Shown piece by piece: positions 60,888 to 64,000 of a stretch of 64,000 nucleotides of DNA. Origin of the DNA: Azophilus sp965199705 (GTDB lineage Bacteria; Pseudomonadota; Gammaproteobacteria; Pseudomonadales; Azotimanducaceae). Under the pieces are notes generated by a model that was not told the DNA's origin, did not search any database, and saw only the letters and a program-made list of their open reading frames with translations. Numbering within the stretch: position 1 is the first letter of the stretch; each line of letters opens with the position of its first letter. The DNA is taken from contig OZ241359.1 in the NCBI GenBank assembly GCA_965199705.1, positions 1,798,001-1,862,000 on the forward strand, written 5' to 3'. Position numbers and translations under genes: made by a program.

Positions 60888-61498
60888 CCATCTATATCGA
60901 TTTCTCGAACCCGGACTCACGCCTGGCGCTGGAACCCACCCTCGCCTGTCTGCGCGAAACCGGAGCGATAGCGGACTGGCGCGCTTGTGGCGTGCGCCCG
61001 CGGCAACGCCGCAGCAGTGTGCAGAGCGCCCGAGGGGCGCTGCATGCGGAAGTGCGTCGCGCCTGTCACCAGCGCGAGCGAGCCTTTTATGCAAGGGCTC
61101 GCGGCATCGAATTGATCGAGCCGACAAGCCCCCTGGACGCAACTGCCGCCACCTTTGGCCTGATCTGGTTGCGCCGCCAGGGGGCGCCAGGCAGAGGCGC
61201 GCTTGAGGCGTATCTGACGGACGTTCTGAAGCGCGTGTGGTCTGGGCGCATGGCCCCCGACAGCCTGACCGAGGTGGCGGCAGCCGTGCGCGACGCCGGC
61301 GGCGAAACGACCAGTTTCGAGTCTGCATGGCGGCAGAACGGGCAGGCATTGGTTGCAACCCACCTGGCCGAGGCAAAAGCGTGTGGCGCGCTCGATGCGC
61401 CGAGCTATCAGGCAGGCGATGAGCTGTACTTTGGCCGCCAGCACCTGCCGGTGGTGCGCTGGTGGCTATCTGGCCAGGCGCGCCAGGCGCCCGTCTGA
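60878..61498 (+). CDS. Second, divergent HCCA isomerase / kappa GST-like protein
   Basis: 206 residues from a GTG at 60878. It parallels the preceding protein: LTIYIDFSNPDSRLALEPTL at the N-terminus (SNPDSRL in place of KSPYAFM) and GALDAPSYQAGDELYFGRQHLPVVRWW at the end, split around the cis-proline-like region (APSY for VPTY). The central helical domain is Arg-rich and shorter. Tandem position and shared ends suggest duplication followed by divergence, perhaps giving a heterodimer. No catalytic role is assigned. Confidence 0.75.
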   Translation: MQLTIYIDFSNPDSRLALEPTLACLRETGAIADWRACGVRPRQRRSSVQSARGALHAEVRRACHQRERAFYARARGIELIEPTSPLDATAATFGLIWLRRQGAPGRGALEAYLTDVLKRVWSGRMAPDSLTEVAAAVRDAGGETTSFESAWRQNGQALVATHLAEAKACGALDAPSYQAGDELYFGRQHLPVVRWWLSGQARQAPV

Positions 61499-61521
61499 AA
61501 GACTGGCTTCGGTTCGCAGAG

Positions 61522-61562
61522 ACTCGCCTGATAGACATCGCCTGATGGGCTGCTAGGCGAGT
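61522..61562. repeat. Short inverted repeat downstream of the HCCA-isomerase-like pair
   Basis: ACTCGCCT (61522-61529) is complementary to AGGCGAGT (61555-61562) with a 25-nt loop that also repeats TCGCCTGAT. No T-run. It could be a weak terminator; the 119-bp gap holds nothing else. Confidence 0.35.
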
Positions 61563-61617
61563 GCAGCCAGATTGTCGTACCATGGACGAATCAGACACAT
61601 TGCAGGGGGGTTGGGGC

Positions 61618-62055
61618 ATGTGGCGAGTCGGCTCGATTCTGGTTTTGATCTCGGGTGTGGCTGCCTGCTCCGAACCCTTCATCACCATTCCGGGGGGCGT
61701 CCTGACCGGCGAGGTGCTCGATCCGCCGCTCGAGTGGGGCGAGGTGCCGGACACCATCCAGCTGGAAACACGGCCCTCCGATCCCTATTCCATCAACATC
61801 TGGGGCCTTGCCCTGGATAACCGCCTGTATGTGGCGACCGGAGACGACGGGACCAACTGGACAGCGCATATCGAGGCGGACCCTGGCGTTCGCGTGCGCC
61901 TGGCGCCGGAACAGACCTATCGATTGCAGGCGAATCTGGTCACGGATGCGACCGAGCGTGCCGCCGTGATTGGCGCCTATGCGGCCAAGTACGATGTGGA
62001 CCCTGAAGATGGCTGGGTGCAGGGCGGGATGATCTTCCGGCTGGAGCGGCGCTGA
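61618..62055 (+). CDS. Lipoprotein of unknown function
   Basis: 145 residues from the ATG at 61618, preceded by a G-rich AGGGGGG. A hydrophobic segment ends in the lipobox SGVAAC (Cys about residue 18), so it is predicted to be acylated and exported. The mature part contains NIWGLALDNRLYVATGDDGTNW and VRVRLAPEQTYRLQA, which faintly resembles the DUF2255/deazaflavin-nitroreductase fold by pattern. I do not recognise a function. It is 103 bp before the glycosylase gene. Confidence 0.7.
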   Translation: MWRVGSILVLISGVAACSEPFITIPGGVLTGEVLDPPLEWGEVPDTIQLETRPSDPYSINIWGLALDNRLYVATGDDGTNWTAHIEADPGVRVRLAPEQTYRLQANLVTDATERAAVIGAYAAKYDVDPEDGWVQGGMIFRLERR

Positions 62056-62158
62056 AGCCGACGGGCGTCAGCCATTCCGTGGCTGCTCGAACCATCCTGT
62101 CCCGAACATCGGCAAGTGCAATGCGGCTGCGACTGACGGCCGGCAGCGACGGCACAGG

Positions 62159-62884
62159 GTGGCGCCCGTGAGCGGCAAGCCGGCGACCGGCGCCGGGAGC
62201 TTTGGCGAGCAGGTGATCGGCTTCTTTCGCAGCCTTCGGGCGCCGGCCTCGCTGCCAGAGGATGTGACAGCGCTCAACCCCTATGCGAGCGCGGCTGTCA
62301 TGCGCACCGTTTCAGATTTCTACAGCCGGTACTTTTCCGATTCCAACTCGCGCATCTATCTGGTGGGCATCAATCCCGGGCGCTTTGGCGCCGGGGCCAC
62401 CGGCATTGCCTTCACCGACTCTGACGCCCTGCGCGCCTGGGGCGTCGAGAGCTCGGCGCCGGAGACACGCGAGCTGAGCGCCGGGTTCATCTCCTCGGTG
62501 ATCCAGCAATACGGCGGCCCGGAGCGCTTCTACAGTCATTGTTTCATCACCAGCCTGTGTCCGCTCGGCTTTACCCGATTCGGTCGCAACTACAACTACT
62601 ACGATGATGTTCGGCTGCGTGACGCCGTGCTCCCCTGGATGCATGAGACTTTCGCCCGGCAGCAGGCCTTTGGCGCGGCCCGTGTCGCCATCGTGCTTGG
62701 CAAGGGCAAGAACCATGACTTCCTGTCGAAGATGAATGCTGCGCTGGGCTTTTTTGACGAGATCATCCCGCTGGAGCATCCGCGATTCATCATGCAGTAT
62801 CGACGGCGGCAGATGGAAGCCTACCGCGAACGCTACCTGGACGCCCTGGCCCGGGCGCAGTCGAGACTGTGCGAGAGCAGATAG
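62159..62884 (+). CDS. Uracil-DNA glycosylase superfamily protein, SMUG2 / DUF4918 type
   Basis: 241 residues from a GTG at 62159; a GTG at 62168 is also possible. The active-site loop is LVGINPGRFGAGATGIAFTD (motif 1, Asn in GINPG), with NYNYYDDV and the C-terminal motif LEHPRFIMQYRRRQM providing a histidine. These are the SMUG2-like features. Members excise uracil or hydroxymethyluracil from DNA. Not part of an evident repair operon; it lies between a lipoprotein and the carotenoid oxygenase. Confidence 0.85.
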   Translation: MAPVSGKPATGAGSFGEQVIGFFRSLRAPASLPEDVTALNPYASAAVMRTVSDFYSRYFSDSNSRIYLVGINPGRFGAGATGIAFTDSDALRAWGVESSAPETRELSAGFISSVIQQYGGPERFYSHCFITSLCPLGFTRFGRNYNYYDDVRLRDAVLPWMHETFARQQAFGAARVAIVLGKGKNHDFLSKMNAALGFFDEIIPLEHPRFIMQYRRRQMEAYRERYLDALARAQSRLCESR

Positions 62885-62954
62885 CCGCAAACCCGCATCA
62901 GCCTGCAATCTGCTATGCTTGCGGGCCTTCACTCAACCGCATGAGGGCGTACGC

Positions 62955-64000
62955 GTGACCACTCCTTTCCCCGACCACCCGCAGCTTGAGGGTAACTTCG
63001 CACCGATTCGCATGGAATGCGATCTTGATGACGTGATCATCCGCGGCGAATTGCCGGCGGATCTCGACATCACCTACTACCGCAACGGGCCTGATCCGCA
63101 GTTTCCACCCAAGGGAGGTCACCACTGGTTTGCCGGCGATGGCATGGTGCATCTGTTTGAAGTCCGGAACGGTCGGATACGTTACCGAAATCGCTGGATG
63201 CGCACGGGGAAGTGGACTCTGGAGCGGCGCGAAGGGCGCAGCCTCTACAACCCGTTCAACCCTATGGAGAACGACCCGATCACGCAGGGCGTCGAGGATG
63301 ACGGTCTGGCGAACACCAACATCGTCTGGCACGGCGGCAAGCTGCTGGCCCTGGAAGAGGGCCATGCGCCCTTCGAGGTGGATCCTCGGACCCTGGACCC
63401 CAGGGGCGCCTGGCGGTTCGAGGAGCGTCTGCAGGGGCCGATGACGGCGCATCCGAAGATTGATCCGAAAACCGGCGAACTGATCTTCTTCGGCTACATG
63501 ACCGGCGGCATGTTCAGCTCGGAAATGAGCTATCAGGTAGTGGACGCCAGTGGTCGCCTGGTGCGCTCGGAACGCTTCGAGGCGCCTTTCCCGAGCATGG
63601 TGCATGACTTCATCGTCACCGACGAGCACGTGGTCTTCCCCATCTTTCCGCTCACCGGCTCCATGCAGCGCGCCATGGGCGGCCAGCCGCCGTTCGCCTG
63701 GGAGCCGGACAAGGGCACCCGCGTTGGCGTGATGCGTCGGGACGGCTCTGTCGCCGACATGCGTTGGTTCGACACCGACCCCTGCTATGTCTTTCACCCG
63801 ATGAACGCCTTTACGGACGGCAATCGCATCGTTGCGCATGTGATGCAATTCGAGGAAGCGCCGCTGTTCCCGCATCTGGATGGCAGCGAACCGGATCCGG
63901 ACAAGGCCTCTGCGCGCCTCTGCGAATGGGTGATTGACCTGGCGGACAACTCCAACGGCATTCAGCGGCGATACCTGGATGACATCACCGGCGAATTTCC
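62955..64000 (+). CDS. Carotenoid oxygenase family protein (partial, runs off the window)
   Basis: The first 348 residues of a likely 460-residue protein, from a GTG at 62955 (VTTPFPDHPQLEGNFAPI). Three of the four iron-binding histidines are recognisable: GPMTAHPKIDP, SMVHDFIVTDEH and FHPMNAFTDG. The early FAGDGMVHLF is also typical. Such enzymes split alkene bonds of carotenoids, stilbenes or lignin-derived compounds with O2. A bacterial relative acting on phenolic stilbenes would fit the aromatic theme, but carotenoids are equally possible. An extended -10-like TGCTATGCT lies at 62911-62919. The end is outside the window. Confidence 0.88.
   Translation, partial: MTTPFPDHPQLEGNFAPIRMECDLDDVIIRGELPADLDITYYRNGPDPQFPPKGGHHWFAGDGMVHLFEVRNGRIRYRNRWMRTGKWTLERREGRSLYNPFNPMENDPITQGVEDDGLANTNIVWHGGKLLALEEGHAPFEVDPRTLDPRGAWRFEERLQGPMTAHPKIDPKTGELIFFGYMTGGMFSSEMSYQVVDASGRLVRSERFEAPFPSMVHDFIVTDEHVVFPIFPLTGSMQRAMGGQPPFAWEPDKGTRVGVMRRDGSVADMRWFDTDPCYVFHPMNAFTDGNRIVAHVMQFEEAPLFPHLDGSEPDPDKASARLCEWVIDLADNSNGIQRRYLDDITGEF

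Overview
The window is a 64 kb piece of a high-GC, gene-dense bacterial chromosome. The best fit is a gammaproteobacterium: it carries tRNA genes followed by tig-clpP-clpX-lon, separate ffh and rpsP-rimM-trmD blocks, aerobic hemF, a HupE/PpiC pair and the PdsS/PdsR two-component system. Order or genus cannot be fixed from the sequence alone. Genes often overlap by 4 bp and GTG or TTG starts are common. No rRNA operon, CRISPR array, prophage or intact insertion sequence was seen. The mobile-like content is one Rpn-family nuclease gene, the duplicated leader of a second one, and two copies of a 72-bp palindromic element.

Region by region. 1-3.7 kb: an acyl-CoA dehydrogenase, an APH-type kinase fused to a DUF6285 domain, and an SDR; together they resemble the ACAD10/11 and LvaABC modules for 4-hydroxyacyl-CoA. 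3.7-8.8 kb: trxB, an HpcH-type aldolase, an enoyl-CoA hydratase, pyruvate kinase and a TauE/SafE exporter. 8.9-13.8 kb: a tight Sir2 / MORN-repeat / pseudokinase-TPR / metallo-beta-lactamase group. 13.7-21.3 kb: PdsS/PdsR, a NadR-like kinase, a phosphopantetheinyl transferase, a CNT nucleoside transporter, a lone ExbD, a BON lipoprotein and HemF. 21.5-28.9 kb: an HMG-CoA-synthase-like protein with substituted catalytic residues, an acyl-CoA dehydrogenase, HupE, PpiC, an EamA exporter, a NUDIX CoA hydrolase and the Rpn nuclease. 29.0-35.3 kb: tRNA-Pro, -Arg and -His, then tig, clpP, clpX and lon.

35.2-42.6 kb: leuA behind a leucine-rich leader peptide with alternative hairpins, then a CcsA-like protein, ffh, rpsP, rimM, an inserted GPH-type transporter, trmD and tRNA-Pro(GGG). 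42.7-48.8 kb: a leftward operon, mostly joined by 4-bp overlaps (hydratase, HpaE-like aldehyde dehydrogenase, LigA, LigB, a ThDP enzyme, metF), read here as ring-cleavage and C1 metabolism. 48.8-56.8 kb: carbonic anhydrase, a GltD-like oxidoreductase with KorA/KorB, a fatty acid desaturase and an NhaC antiporter; the 72-bp element supplies the C-termini of the carbonic anhydrase and of NhaC. 56.9-64 kb: an enoyl-CoA hydratase, an alpha/beta hydrolase, a luciferase-like oxidoreductase, two tandem kappa-GST/HCCA-isomerase-like proteins, a lipoprotein, a SMUG2-like DNA glycosylase and a carotenoid oxygenase cut by the window end.

The picture is an aerobic heterotroph with a large acyl-CoA, aromatic and 2-oxoacid catabolic repertoire interleaved with housekeeping blocks. 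The least explained items are the MORN/pseudokinase operon, the triple-substituted HMG-CoA-synthase/DUF35 fusion, the kinase-DUF6285 fusion, the shared Rpn leader and the gene-terminal palindromic elements.
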